This document shows, piece after piece, positions 1 to 11,912 of a stretch of DNA of 64,000 bases. This stretch comes from Henricia sp. BOLD:AAB3569 (lineage: Eukaryota > Echinodermata > Asteroidea > Spinulosida > Echinasteridae). The translations under genes were made by a program, and so were the position numbers. The stretch's first letter is position 1; the number at the start of each line of letters is the position of its first letter. The stretch lies in the NCBI GenBank assembly GCA_037783545.1, contig JBBELK010000165.1, positions 1,116,001 to 1,180,000 of the forward strand, given 5' to 3'. The notes beneath the pieces were generated by a model, which was not told the origin of the DNA, searched no databases, and saw only the letters and a list, made by a program, of their open reading frames with translations.

Positions 1-960
1 CTCGATCGTCCTCTGACTCTGGAGGAACTTGACCTCGCCGTCGGGCAACTTGGCAAAAATAAAACGCACGGCCTCGACGGCCTCACTTCCGAATTTTTCT
101 AATGCCTTTGGCCTACCCTCAAAGACGACTTCCTTGTTGTTCTTAACTTATCACTTGTTTCTGGTTCTCTTCCTCAATCCTTTAGACGGGGCGTGATCAC
201 CCTTCTCCCCAAGAAAGGGGATTTGGCCAATTTAGCCAACTGGCGCCCCGTCTCCCTTCTCAATACAGACTATAAGATTTTTGCCAAGTTGCTTGCCGGC
301 AGGCTCAAGCAGTGCATTGGCAGCGTCGTCGACCCGGACCAGAGCTACTGTGTTCCGTACCGATCCTTCTACGAAAACTTAAACTTAATTCGTGACACTT
401 TATTTTGTTACAATGTCAATGATCTTCCCCTAGCCGTGGTCAACCTCGATCAGAAGAAAGCCTTCGATAACGTTGACCACGGCTACCTGTTCAATGTAAT
501 GAGAGCCATGGGCTTTGGGGACCGCTTCATTCGACACATCCAACTCTTATACAGCGGCACAGAGAGCCTCGTCAAAGTCGGTGGCTCCCTAACCGCTCCC
601 TTCTCTTTTGATAAGGGAATAAGGCAGGGATGCCCGCTCTCGGGGCTGCTGTACAATATCGCCATTGAACCTTTGCTACATAACCTCCGACAAAAACTCT
701 CCGAATTCTCGCTTCGCATTCCCGGCTCCAACACCTCATTAGTTGCGTCCGCGTACGCAGACGACGTGACTTTGCTCATCACCAGCAATGAAGGTCTACG
801 GCCTTTTCTGCGACGCCTCCGCAGCATGTTTAAACACCCAAAAATCCCAGGGATTGTGGGTCGGTTCCTGGACCGGACGAATTGACAAGCCCTTGAATTT
901 TTCCTGGAATAGTGAAGGTCTCGCTTTTCTGGGAGTTCATCTCGGCAATAGAGCTTCTGC
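1..960 (+). pseudogene. LINE reverse transcriptase domain (broken)
   Basis: Reverse transcriptase copies LINE RNA into DNA at the target site. Frame 1 reads LTLEELDLAVGQLGKNKTHG before a stop at about 101; the frame then continues from 193 to 885. RT landmarks in order: LLPKKGDL..NWRPVSLLNTDYKI, the LDQKKAFDNVDH block with the first catalytic Asp, GIRQGCPLS, and SAYADDVTLL with the paired catalytic Asp residues. After YADD the frame slips: the continuation (SQGLWVGSWTGR, LAFLGVHLGN) is in the frame of 788-1099. Catalytic motifs are all present, so breakage looks moderate in age. Not a host gene. Confidence 0.88.
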
Positions 961-1083
961 ACCAGCGGCCATTACAGTGGGCAGGTTTTCTTATTTAAAT
1001 TATGTAACAATAGAACCACAAAGCACATATTCATGCATGACTCATGGTAACAATGTGACTTCCCCCTGTCATGGCCGCTGTGC
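957..1083. repeat. Possible small foldback insertion inside the LINE
   Basis: GCACCAGCGGCCATTACAG at about 958 has an imperfect inverted partner near 1082 (CTGTCATGGCCGCTGTGC). It lies just where LINE similarity stops after LGVHLGN and before it resumes near 1170. A short MITE is the simplest reading; no clear target duplication was found. Confidence 0.35.
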
Positions 1084-1351
1084 AAAGGCTCTATACTAAC
1101 AACTACAACAATTAAAACTGGACAAGATGCAAAGAAAAACTCAACAAAACTGCGTCAGTACAGGAAACTTATATATGATTTTCAACAGATACTGTTTCAC
1201 ATTTGTACCGACCCTAAATTTCATACCAGTCTCCCTGTTTACTATAGCGACATTTTGCGTGCTTGGACGGCATCCGGAGCTCGCATAGAAGCGCGACCCG
1301 ACGATATCAACCACGTCATTAACCTGCCCCTAAATAGCGCCCTCATGGGCG

Positions 1352-2137
1352 ATGCAGCTGGTAATGGGGAATCGCCTCCCGTGCGGCTCAAAGCGTGTTA
1401 AGGCCACTCTCGTCCGTCACCTGCTAGATCCAGCGACCGGACACTGGATGGATGGCCACGCTCTTCTTTCGTCTTTCCGTCCCCCATCTCACCGCCTCTT
1501 GGAACAAGACGTTCATCACTTTCACCTCGCTCTTCTTCAAGCTTTTCCTCCCATCTTCTGTACAGATGGCCTTCAAGGTCCCCGGATGAACACTGAGAAT
1601 GTTCCAACATACCCTGACTCTCCGGTTTGCTTCAGTTTGCCATCTGCACAGAATGGACTGATCCGCACCACCCAAAGCCATCTACGCCTTTTTCATCACG
1701 TTCTGCAACTCACCAGTTTTATCGTCTTCAGCTTCTCATTGGCACAGACTTGGCTTCAAAGAAAGAAAGGGATGTACAATTTCAACTTTTTCACAACTTC
1801 CTATATACCCTCCTTCACCGTTCTTCATCATTTCAACCCGGACATTTCCTCCAACTGTGGATGGTGCGGAGAGCGCGGAACGATTCAGCATCTCTTCATC
1901 CAGTGCCCGGCCATCCAACCCACCCTTGACCTTCTCGCTTCTCTTCTGGCTCGTCTTCTCCCGTCTCTACATCTCAGCTTTGACATATACTGGGCTCTAG
2001 TCCCGCACGCAAAGAACCGTACAAAAGAAGCGGTCCGCCTCGCTAACTACCTCATCATCAGCTGTAAAATATCATCTACTTTTTGTACCGTACTTCCGAC
2101 TTTGTTAACCCTAAAACGGTTTGGCTCCAAAGAATAA
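1352..2137 (+). pseudogene. LINE C-terminal region with zinc knuckle
   Basis: About 260 residues lie between stops. The recognisable part is near 1855-1910: CGWCGERGTIQHLFIQC, a C-x2-C-x7-H-x4-C knuckle typical of the C terminus of Tx1/L1-like LINE ORF2 proteins. The upstream segment about 1170-1340 in another frame (FHTSLPVYYSDILRAW) belongs to the same protein, so a frameshift separates them. It lies downstream of the RT on the same strand, as expected for one element. Confidence 0.72.
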
Positions 2138-2269
2138 AACACAGAATTCTCATCGAATTTTTCTTCTACAAATCTGTAAATAGTATTGATAGTTTTCTTC
2201 GCAAATGTCCTTTAACGATACTCTCTTTACTTACAATGACAACAGAATGACGTGGTTGATATAGTCACC

Positions 2270-2760
2270 ACTCTCTCTTGATTTTGGGGTTTCTTTTCCC
2301 CGGGGCAGCTGCTAGAATCTGTCGAGACATGGCGTATGCCTCTGCTCTGGGGAGAGGATACCCCACTACGAGCCTCCTCCCGTTTTTTTCCCCTGGGATT
2401 GACCCCTTTTGGGGTGTGCAGCTCGAGAAATCGAGACATGGCAATGGCCACTGCTCTGGGGAGGGGGTGCTTCCACCTGGGGCTCGTCCCTGGGCTGTGC
2501 CTGGGAGGGAGCTCCTAACTTTTCCACATTTAATTTTGTTTTGCTAAGTGGGGGCTTGCCGTCGGCGTCGGCTTGCTTGTCCCGGGGTCGGCTGCTCGAC
2601 TCGTCGAGACGTGGGGTATCCCTCCGACCTTGGGATGGGCTGAACGACGTCGACAGCTCGCCGGTGCCTGGATCAGTTGCTCGACATTGCCGAGATATGG
2701 CTTTTGCCACCGATCTGGGCGTTGGCGGGTGCTCTTCCCCACCCGTGTTTTTGTTACAAC
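2270..2760. repeat. Degenerate tandem repeat with CGAGACATGG core
   Basis: Four diverged units share a core like GCAGCTGCTAGAATCTGTCG / TCGAGACATGGC at about 2303, 2418, 2588 and 2675, each followed by CTCTGGGG or CCTTGGGA and a GC-rich stretch. Spacing is about 90-170 bp. It sits just downstream of the LINE C terminus and could be its 3' region or a separate satellite. The open frames here are by-products of GC-rich repeats. Confidence 0.55.
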
Positions 2761-3060
2761 ATTTTGTCTATTTTTAAAGATGAAAAATCATTCCCCGATT
2801 CTGTTTTTCACCCCACCCTTCCCAGTGGACGGAATAGGGTAGCTGTGCTCCGCCATAAGCACAGCGCGGTGTTTTTATCGCCCTCTACCGTCCGCCTTTC
2901 CCTGCCTGGGCCGCAACGTGCGGGTGCTCTAGGCCTGCACGCTGTGGTTGGCGGCACCGGCTTTCCCCGCCCATCTCTTTTTGGAAAGGTTTTTCTTGGA
3001 AAAGTAAAAAAAGTCTTTCTTTCTTTCTAAATTATTTTTTTCTTTCTTCGGGCAAACGGT
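2761..3060. other. Intergenic, no gene seen
   Basis: Includes a CT-rich run near 3015-3045 and a GC-rich patch near 2850-2970. Nothing recognisable as coding on either strand. Confidence 0.5.
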
Positions 3061-3850
3061 CACGTGACATCACATATCTGCTAATAACTGCCAAACACCG
3101 TGGCCAATTTCAACCAGAGTCTTACTTGACCGGAGTCATATCTTGGGTGGCCACCACGTGAGGTCAATGGTCACCTACTGGTCTCTACTGGTCATTTTCT
3201 TCCAAAATATAAAATGCTTCTTTTTCCACAGTCTTGAGACTTGACCCAATTAATGTCAAATGTGGTCAGTAACATCTTTGGACCAAGCTACAAATGGGTT
3301 GTTCACAGAATTTGGCCATCGGCTACCTAATGGTCAGTACGGGTCATTTTCTTTGGAATGACCCAAATGCTATATGTGCCAATATTTGCCAAAATCCTTT
3401 GTCGTTTTCAGCCAAATTTGGACAGGATCTTCGTTGATCCGAGTCCCATCTTATACAAATGCTTCTTAAAAGTTCTATAGGTCATTGGTCAGTCCAGTGG
3501 TCGAAATTTTCAACTTGGTCGTATGGCAACATGAAGGTCATTTTCGGGGTCAGCCAGGAAGCGCAATTTTTTGAGATAGTGGTCAGTGGTCAGCAGTGGC
3601 CGAAATTTTTAACTTCGTCCAAATGGATTTTGGGTGGTATTTTTAGAATCTACGTTCAATGGCGAGCTGAAAAATACAAAACATCGACAAAACTGACCAA
3701 TGGTCAGTTTTTGCCGAAATTGTAAACTTTGTCGAAACTGACCAATGTTGGTATTTTTGGAATCTACGTTGAAAGGCGAAATCAATTGTACCCTACTGAA
3801 GGTCAATGGTCAGTTTCAGTGGTCCAATTTCTGGACATCGTCGAAGGTCA
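3061..3850. repeat. Degenerate GGTCAGTGGTC-type repeat region
   Basis: GGTCA / TGGTCAGT words recur throughout, with longer shared phrases (CCGAAATTTTTAACTTCGTC; ACTGACCAATGGTCAGTTTT) spaced irregularly at roughly 100-130 bp. It looks like an old tandem array that has drifted apart. No coding signal. Confidence 0.5.
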
Positions 3851-4324
3851 CTTTAGAGCGTATCAGAGGTCGACTTACATGCACTGGTACTTGCATGTAG
3901 ACTAAAAAAGTTACATGCAAAGAACTTACACAAAAAAATGCATTTTGTTTTGTCCAGTCACTATTGGAACTCGCTGTTTGTTTATTTCCTCAATGACAAA
4001 ATAAAATTCAAAAGCGTGATACCCTCACCTGGTTTTAGAAATCACATGTATCCGTCGCGCGCAAATTTACGTATGAATATAGCGCATTCATGATCTTCAG
4101 CGATCGCTACACACAGTATATACATGTAGTAATACAAGTCATGCACGTGTTTGTACATGTATCCATACCATGCACAACATACAGCGGTGGCCTAGAGGGG
4201 TATATCCAATTGCTCAAAGTATTGCGATACCCCCTGGTGTTTTTCCTGGTCGTTTATACGCGCTTACGCGCTGTATTGCTCAGATGGTGAATTGCATGTA
4301 GCCGGAACGTATAGAAGAAGGAAC
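3851..4324. other. Intergenic, no gene seen
   Basis: Short imperfect inverted words around TACATGCA/TGCATGTA. Nothing coding is supported. Confidence 0.4.
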
Positions 4325-4328
4325 TTAA

Positions 4329-4901
4329 AGGGCCTGTGACATGCTAAACAACTTTGTGCCTAAGCTTTGCTTCATAATGACGGATTACTTGTTCAGCAAG
4401 ACATACTATTGTTCGTTTGGATGTAAAATCAATAAAAGGTGGCCTTTTTCAACTTTGAAGATTTCATTGCAATAAATCACAGACAGAGGGCGCTGTTTTG
4501 AGTGCATCACATAAGGAAGACAGAAGGGAAAAGTTAGGAAAAAACATAAGACTTCAAGTTGGACTTGTGGCAAATTGCTGCAGTTTCTACCCCCAGTTTT
4601 GTCATGGCTTACAGCAGGCAACATGTAAAACAAACTCAAACAGCCATGGATTACAAACGTTTCAGGAAAATTGAGAAAAAAGTGGAATCTTTTGTGCACA
4701 GTTGAATGTGATTTTCCTGTGTTTGCCTCTTGTGACATCGTGACCTTGGTCATGAATATGCATATTTTCATTAGCATAAAAACTAAAAACCTTTGTTGTA
4801 ACCCCCAAAGCAAGCTCCAAATAGGATTTTTATGACTTTAACCGAGTAGAGTGGTTTTAAAGCATAGATTTCATTAATAAAAATCCTAAATAAGGAGCCC
4901 T
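4329..4901. mobile_element. Candidate TTAA-flanked non-autonomous element
   Basis: TTAA at 4325-4328 is followed by AGGGCCTGTG; the other end reads GGAGCCC(T) followed by TTAA at 4902-4905. Terminal inverted similarity is only about 6 bp, and an AGGATTTTTAT/ATAAAAATCCT pair lies inside. The 135-residue open frame on the minus strand (4406-4813) has no recognised domain and is probably chance. Confidence 0.35.
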
Positions 4902-4905
4902 TTAA

Positions 4906-5927
4906 GGAAGTGTTTAGAAAACGGCCACACTCGCGTCTCGCTACTCAAACAGCGGCATATCGGTACATTATTGGCAATGCTGTACGTACATGTACGTACA
5001 TACGGTAATTATGCTGGTCGATCGATCATGCGTTGCGTGCACAACAAATCCGGTGCGCGCGTTGTGACAAGTTGGTTGGTTGGTTTAACGTGGCAAATAT
5101 ACCACGGGTAGGGCCTACTGCTTACATGCACATATAAAAAAAAAGTTGGCCCACATGCACTAGTGCAGACGTGCACCCGTCTAAATCGACCGCTGGAGCT
5201 CGATGGAGGGTATTTTGGAGGTCACTGGAGCAGTGCCAGTTCAATAAAACTATATATGGATCTTAATTTCCAGTCAAATGTTTCCCAAACCTTCTGCATT
5301 GTTCAAAGGTCAGACAAACCTTTCATAAAAGCTATTTTAGGCTGATATCCGTGCTTCGTGAAGCACATAAGCTCTAGTCTGCCTTCTTTTACTTGGAGGA
5401 TGGGAATACACAATGCACTTTTTTGACAATAGCAACGTTGTTGTCTACGAAATTTTACTTTGGACAAGTTGCATTTGAGCGCGTTTTTAATTAGCCTTAG
5501 TATGGCGGACACAATAGGAGGGCGCACTTTGCAGTGGGTATAAAATCGACTAAAATGCAAAATTACTCAGTTTTTCACTTTACACTTATTTATTTTATTG
5601 ATAATTCTGTCTATGTATTATAATTACAACATGTAAATCAAGTTTTTGGAAAGAAATACAATACATACATTTTGAGGGGTAACTTGTACCTCTATTTTTG
5701 ATGGAACAATGGATATTTGAATTTCCCCTAACCCTAAAATAGCCGTCAAACTTCTTGGGCTTGAGGGTTCATGTATGTAACATCCAAAATCAAGTAGTGA
5801 GTCCCAGTTAATCTCATCATAACATGTCTTAAAATGAAGTACAGATGCAAACCTACTAGAAAAATATTGTTTCGTCAATTCTAGGGGTTAGGGGGTGGGG
5901 GGATGGGAGAGTGTGCACGTATGTATG
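4906..5927. other. Intergenic, no gene seen
   Basis: AT-rich sequence with a G-rich patch near 5887-5910. Short open frames on both strands show no recognisable domain. Confidence 0.4.
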
Positions 5928-6364
5928 TGGGTCTTTCCACAGTAATGGGGTACATTTCTGTGACATACAAGATCTTAGGTCCGAGTTCACTTCAAATGTC
6001 TTAATTTTATCTTTACATTATCCAGTTAAACCGAGGAAATAACTTTTACCCCAAGGAGTAAGAAAAATAGTCCTACAACATACATTTCTGAAAACCCCGT
6101 GCACAAATTTTCCTATTACGTATGTAACAAAGACAGAAAAAAATGTCACAAATTGGTCTATCCACGTTACATACGTAATAAGAAAATTTGTACACAAGCT
6201 TTTCAGAAATGTATGTTGTGGCCGCAATTTCTTACCTTTTTGGGCAAAAGTTATCTCCTGACAATAGTACAAGGAAATTTATTTAGGTTTGAGATAAACT
6301 GAAGACATTTGAAAGGAATTATTGACTTATCTTTCAAATAGGCCCATTAGTGTGGAAAGACCCA
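5928..6364. mobile_element. 437-bp foldback MITE with TGGGTCTTTCCAC ends
   Basis: Nearly the whole element is one inverted repeat. TGGGTCTTTCCAC at 5928 pairs with GTGGAAAGACCCA ending at 6364, and inner arms also pair (ACATACATTTCTGAAAA near 6078 against TTTTCAGAAATGTATGTTGT near 6199; ATTACGTATGTAAC against GTTACATACGTAAT). It encodes nothing. The ends resemble those of the giant foldback at 41799-47003 only in the first six bases, so kinship is uncertain. Confidence 0.8.
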
Positions 6365-6489
6365 TGTCCATACAAGCTGTTGCGTGAAGTCGCTTGTGAG
6401 GTCGCTTGTGAGGTCGCTCGCCAGCCGCACCCCCAAACCAACTTTGTTTTATAGGTGCATTTTTAAATTCTAAAACACATTTGTTATGT

Positions 6490-8454
6490 TAACAGTAAAA
6501 AAACCCCGATGCACTCGGGTTATTCAAAATGGCGGCCAAAATGGCGGCCAAAATGGTCCAAAATCATATATTGGCCCAATAATATGATGAAAGCACTTAA
6601 ATTGCTAGCTATATGTTTTTGACCCTCACAAATTTATTTCTGGGGTCCCTTTTTTTCTATCATGCTTCAAATTCAAAATGGCGGCCCATATGGAGGCCAA
6701 TATTGCTGCCAAAAGTGGCCAACTGTGAGCAAAATGATTTATAATATACAAAAATAATGATAAACACATACATAACAAAAGTTATGTTTTTGACCCTCGC
6801 AAATTTATTTCTGGGGTCCCCTATTTTACTATCATGATTTAAGTTAAATATGGCGGCCAATATCGCAGCCAATATGGCGGCCAATATGGCGGCCAATGTG
6901 GCGGCCAATATGGCAAAATATGAAGAAAAAAATGATATACATGTATAATGGACAACAAATAATGATAAACACATACATTAAAGGCAACCACTTAGAACTA
7001 ACCCACACCAACGTATTGGGGAGCCCTTTGTGATCCAACAACATATTTTGCATGTTAACAATAGAATAAAATGCTCTGGAGATATCTAAATGGCGGCCAA
7101 AATGGCCACTAAAATTGGTCTAAAATGAAAAAGATCATACATGTATATTAGCCAAATAATGACAATCATTTATATAAAAAATTCTAGGATTTTCTACTAT
7201 GCTCCAAATTCAAAATGGCTGCCAAAAGTGACCATATATGAGGAGAATGATATATAATGGGCCAAAAATAACCCACAGCTTATAGATGGCGATCACTATA
7301 GCTGCCAAAAGTGGCCAAATATGAGAAAAATTACACACAATAAAGAGAAAAATAAACAAAAACTATTGCACCTTCAAGAACTAACGCACAACAACTTTTG
7401 GGGTGCCTTTTGAGGTCACAAAACATGTTAATTAAAAAATGGTCTGGCGATATCCAAGATGGTGGCCAATATGGTCACCACAAATTTTCAAAAATAGAAA
7501 AGGTCATATATTTATAGCACAATAATGATTTCAATGATTAGTTATATATTTTTTTACTCACAAATGTTTATCTGGTGTGCTACTTTGCTAACATGCTTTA
7601 AATTCAAGACGGTGATCAATATGGCTGTCAAGTGTAGCTGAATGTAAGAAAAATGATATATAATCGGCCAAAAACAAATTATAAAACATAAATTAAATGA
7701 TGTTGTTCACCCTTATCAGTTGTCATATTGGTATTCTTATCATGTTTGAAGTTAAATGAGGCTGGTATGACCACCAAAATAGATTGTCAGGTCTACAACA
7801 AATATTAAATATCCAGATATGGGATCATGGGTGTTTGTTGTTCGTGAAGAGGGAGTCTAAAGTGGGAAAGAGCGATTCCAGAAACATCATCGGTATTGAA
7901 GTGGGTATAATTATTGGGGTACACAAAATGTGAACAACTCAATACAATTCGAATTAATCGTACACTCCCCAACATGATAGAAGCTAACAAGCAACAGAGG
8001 GATTAGGATGGGCAGTTGTCGTGTGCGATATTTCCATAAAGATGCACCCCTTGGGTCCGGATCTACATGTACTGGGGAGACACCTATCCAATATGCCAAT
8101 GCTACAGTGAGAAAAGTTTCAGTTTCACTGGATGTCTTAGTGGAGGATCCCTTAAGCGAGCAAAGGAAAACGCACTAGCCCAGCAAGCACAATTTACAGA
8201 CATTTTTCTCATTTGGCCTCTTTTGGCAGCCATGCTGATTGCATATTATGGAATTTGAAGTAACAAAATATAGCATAAATATGATTGTTGAGGGTAGAAA
8301 ACATACCAGTAACTAACCATTTTATTAATTTTTATTGCATCATATGGGTGATATGATTTGTCAGCTAATTGGCCGGCATCTTGGATATCTCAAGGGCCGC
8401 AGGGTTTGTTTCTGTTAAAATCCAAATAAAAGGTTGTTATTGGGGTGTGTGTGT

Positions 8455-8485
<31 letters not shown>

Positions 8486-9075
8486 GGGGGGGGGGTTCAT
8501 TTAATTCATTTATTGAACATTTTGGCAGCCATGTGGTTGTAATCAAAAATTTGAATCATAATAGAAAAAAGGGGACCCCACAAATAAATGAGGGTCAAGA
8601 ACATATGAATAGCAATTTATAAATGCTAATTATTCGGCTTATGATATCCTTTTAATTTTAGACCATTTTTGGCAGCCATATTAGCCTCCATCTTTGTCTC
8701 CAGAAGATTTTATTTTAATAATGTTAACATCCAAAACTGTTTTAGGACTCTAAAAGGCATCATAAAAAGTCGGGGAGGTTAGTTTAGCAGATCGGAAGGG
8801 GGTTGCATATAATTTATGCATTATTGTTTGGTCATTGTATATCATTTTTCTTACATTTGGCCACTTTTGGCAGCCATATATGATCGCCAATTTTGAATTG
8901 AGAGCATGATGTATGACAGAAAAATAGGGGATGCCAGAAAAAATTGAAAACGCATATAACTAGCAATTTTATAAATTATTTTATCATGTTAAATTTGGCA
9001 AATATATGATCTTTTCCATTTTGGACATATTAGCCATCTTGGTCATCTCAAGATCATTTAATTTTCTTGTTAGCA
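6490..9075. repeat. Inverted array of ATGGCGGCC-containing units
   Basis: From 6520 to about 7790 the strand repeats AAAATGGCGGCCAA phrases; from about 8220 to 9075 the same phrases appear reverse-complemented (TTGGCAGCCAT). Longer blocks pair across the centre, for example TTGCTAGCTATATGTTTTTG near 6602 with the complement near 8960 and GACCCTCACAAATTTATTTC near 6621 with the complement near 8580. Units are roughly 300 bp. It behaves as a large, old foldback element whose centre contains the left end of the inverted duplication (from 7952). Confidence 0.6.
8443..8505 (+). repeat. (TG)n followed by a 37-base G run
   Basis: A TG dinucleotide tract (8443-8468) passes into uninterrupted G from 8469 to 8505. 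The glycine-rich open frame here is an artefact of the run. Confidence 0.95.
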
Positions 9076-9367
9076 TCCCAGATATGCTTCAGAGGGGGGC
9101 GTTGGTGCGTGCACGCGGACCGCCCCATATATACTCGACTATTTGTGTCAGGGGTCGCGCTCGCGTCATACATTCAAAACGCATAGTCATACACGTACAA
9201 CCACGCTGATTTTGATACGGTGGGTGTGGGCGCACATAACTATACCGGCCGTGCAATGGAGAAAAAAAACGTATGGAACAAAATTGCACGGCAAACGGAG
9301 CAAAATTGCACGGTTAGCATTAAATGGAATAAATATTAAACGACACGTGACCTCATATCGTCCAATC
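9076..9367. other. Intergenic with a short dispersed repeat
   Basis: GTGTCAGGGGTCGCGCTCGC (about 9146-9192) recurs at 12570-12617, so a small repeat family is present. No gene seen. Confidence 0.5.
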
Positions 9368-9638
9368 GGGGCCCAATTTAATAGAGCTGCTTAAGCGCTA
9401 TAGCTGAAAACGTGTGCTTACTATAGCTGAAAAGTTGTGTTAACGTTAAGGCTATTTCACGGCCGCTTAAGCATGCGCGCGCTTGGAAACCGTCATTGTT
9501 ACGTCACTATCTTAAGCAAAATTTCTCTCTGCATTTAAGGCAGGTTTTCAGTTGCTTAGCGTTAACGATGTCTATGAAATAGTCTGACGCTCGGTTAACA
9601 TGAAATCGGCTGTTAAACAGCTTTATGAAATTGGGCCC
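9368..9638. mobile_element. MITE with GGGGCCCAATTTAAT ends
   Basis: GGGGCCCAATTTAATAGAGC at 9368 pairs with GCTTTATGAAATTGGGCCC ending at 9638. Interior phrases such as CTGCTTAAGC are typical of this palindromic family. The same terminal word recurs at 9639, 36240, 54785 and 55280. No protein is encoded. Confidence 0.75.
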
Positions 9639-9705
9639 GGGGCCAATTTCATAGAGGTGTTTAAGCACAAATATTTGCTTAAGCACAAAAAGCTCTTGCT
9701 TAGTA
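9639..9705 (+). mobile_element. One-ended fragment of the GGGGCCAATTTCAT MITE family
   Basis: GGGGCCAATTTCATAGAGGT begins immediately after the previous element, followed by GTTTAAGCACAAATATTTGC. No closing end is found nearby. Confidence 0.6.
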
Positions 9706-9839
9706 GGGAACGTTACCAGTGAAATCCTCATGTGATAGAAGTATTGTATGACCAGTGTTAGTGGACTGTTTCATTACCATGACAATCTATTGAAATTTTT
9801 GCTGTTATGTCGCGCGACACGTATGTGAACTCCTGGTGA

Positions 9840-10440
9840 TTTTCGGCACAGATTTTGCTAGCCACACTGTACTAAACTGCAAAATCTGCCGGGAAAACCT
9901 ACAGACCGAGCAGTGACATTTGTTTACATCCAAAGCGCCCTCTATTCAAATCTTGCCTGTCGTTGTGCGCACGCAGCATGCTTTGCATAAACTTGCTGTT
10001 CGAATGTCACAAGTTTTGGGGGTCAACCCTGCCCCCTGCTCTGTCACCAACAATGAAAAAAATGTATTGCATTATAATGTGTCCGCCTGTCCGCAACAAT
10101 CTGACATACGTAATCTGATAGACCTAACCCCTTCCTTGGAACAATTTATGGATCCGCCAATATCAAAGGTCAAACAATTCAAAGCCATCTGACCGACGAC
10201 CTCATTCTGTATCCACATTTATGCACAGCTGCATGTTGTGCGCGCACGGTGAAAGCCAAACCCCTTATGTTTTGATGCCTGCCGTGACGTCATATTAGTT
10301 TGTCGTTGCGGGTCACAGGTTCACTCGACCAAATTTACACCGGGATGACTTATAAATAGATAAATAGTTGGACCGATACCACTTTGAACTTGTTTTGAGT
10401 TTATGAAGGGTAACCGAACTTGTTAGCCACACTTTCTGGT
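9840..10440 (+). repeat. Copy of dispersed repeat family X
   Basis: Contains GTTTACATCCAAAGCGCCCT (about 9924), CGTTGTGCGCACGCAGCATG (about 9961), GGTCACAGGTTCAC (about 10311) and GAAGGGTAACCGAACTTGTT (10405). The same words occur in order at 13920-15720 and, reversed, at 60235-59948, 60546-60521 and 63590-63453. Immediately after it, 10441-10530 matches the neighbouring sequence in the opposite orientation, so a local inversion has occurred here. Confidence 0.6.
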
Positions 10441-10760
10441 CAATACTTCCCCTCGAACCATGTATGTTTATATACACGCGTATTACCTTATTCAGCGGGA
10501 TACGAAGTTTTTTGCAGTTTTCCCAACTGCTGCAAAAGAGACGCCGATTGATTTCCATTATGGAATTCCATACAAAAGTGCACGCCATTATTATCTCAAA
10601 TAATGAGGGCATGCAGACTCCGGTGCAAAGTATGCCTCTTTAGTTGGATTGCCTAATCACCTTATACGTTTTCCCGCTAAATTTCGACAAACAATCGGCC
10701 AATTTATTTTATATACCTCCATATTAAAACGGTTTTCGGTCTCCTGCAGAAAGTGAATAT

Positions 10761-11912
10761 TTATTTATTTATTTATTTATTCCATTTATTTACCCAGGGT
10801 GTGCCCAAACAGTTTACAAAAACTGGTTTCCATTGGGGCCCTGCAAACACACATAGAACAAATATACTAAATTGAACTTCATAATTACTAATAAACTGGA
10901 ATAAGATACATTTGTACAACAACTACAACATCAAAAAACTAATGGTTACAGAAGAACAACATCACAAGTAATTATTAAACATGCATGCGACACTAAAATT
11001 TAAGCTAATTACGGGAAGGGCGAAAAACCCGCAAAAACTCTTTTTAAGAGAAAAAAAAAAAAAAAAAAAAATTCCCCTCCGGCTCCATAATTAAAGTTTG
11101 ATTTTATGGCAACCAAGTCATACGACTCCGTAAATTAGCATTTCTCACTTGAAGTTAATGTGAATATTATGTGTATGTTTGGCGAAGTGCCGATTTGAAT
11201 GAGCTCAAAGAAGACATAGTTCTAAGGTGTGCACTAAGGCCGTTCCAAATTGCGGCGCCAGTTACAGCAAAACTCGAGGCGTCAGACCCCTTTCGTGTAA
11301 AGGGAATTTTTAGTGTCTTTTCGGCAGATTGACGAGTTTCTCGGGTTTGTACGTAAGGTGTAAATAGACTTGCCATATACTGCGGGGCCAAGAAATTGAT
11401 GCTTTTAAAGACAAATATAGCTTTCTTGTATTTAACTCTCTCTGGATAGGCAAGCCAGTCGAGCTTTTTAAACATGTCAGCTGATGGCGTTAGGAAATCG
11501 CATTTCAGTATTATTCTGGCTGCACGTTTGAGGCATTTGTTCAAGACATTGTTATGAGATGCGTAACGGTCACCCCATACTGTGCAACAATAATCTAGAC
11601 TAGGCATGACTAAGCTTAACATAAGGGTGTTCATGTGCTGTTGAGTTACACAGTCGCGAATTCTTTTTAACATAGCTAATTTCGAGAAAACTGTTTTCTT
11701 TACATATTCGACATGTTGGTTCCAACTTAAGGTTTCGTCAATAATAACACCCAAGCATTTAAACGATTTAACGTTATGCACTTGATCATTATTAATGTGT
11801 ACTCTGAGCTCATGCGCGCTTATCTTTTTCTTTGAGCCAATTAGCATACATTTAGTTTTACTGGCATTAATTTTGATTTTATTTTTAACGGACCACAGAT
11901 GAATCATGTCAA
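10761..11912 (-). mobile_element. 5'-truncated LINE with TGAATAT target duplication
   Basis: On the minus strand the element runs from a truncated RT C terminus to a short AAAT-repeat tail at about 10761-10784. Flanking TGAATAT occurs at 10754-10760 and 11913-11919. The right arm has an unoccupied counterpart near 62450 (AAAGTTAATTCATATCGAAT in reverse complement). So it arrived after the duplication or was lost cleanly from the other arm; insertion is more likely. Confidence 0.8.
11167..11907 (-). pseudogene. C-terminal part of a Jockey/CR1-type LINE reverse transcriptase
   Basis: An uninterrupted 246-residue frame. Visible landmarks: KNKIKINASKTKCMLIGSKK (post-YADD region), KCLGVIIDETLSWNQHV (LGV.ID..LSW..H, the thumb motif), LVMPSLDYCCTVWGD, then RAARIIL and the C-terminal AAIWNGLSAHLR pattern. 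The catalytic YADD lies upstream of the truncation, so the fragment has no RT activity. It is the coding part of the LINE at 10761-11912. Confidence 0.85.

Larger units (their letters stand above)
1..2170 (+). mobile_element. Decayed Tx1/L1-type LINE retrotransposon, truncated by the window edge
   Basis: One non-LTR element runs in from the left edge. Its pieces are, in order, a reverse transcriptase domain (about 1-960), a middle region readable at about 1170-1340, and a C-terminal region with a zinc knuckle (1352-2137). The pieces lie in different frames with a stop near 101, a frameshift near 790-850 and another near 1345, so it cannot be active. No endonuclease domain is visible; it would lie to the left of the window. 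Assignment to the Tx1/L1 side of LINEs rests on the RT motif style and C-terminal knuckle and is family knowledge, not a search result. Confidence 0.85.

Noticed and set aside
4406..4813. 135-residue frame on the minus strand
   Set aside because: No recognised domain, no start context or splice support, and it lies in a probable TTAA element.
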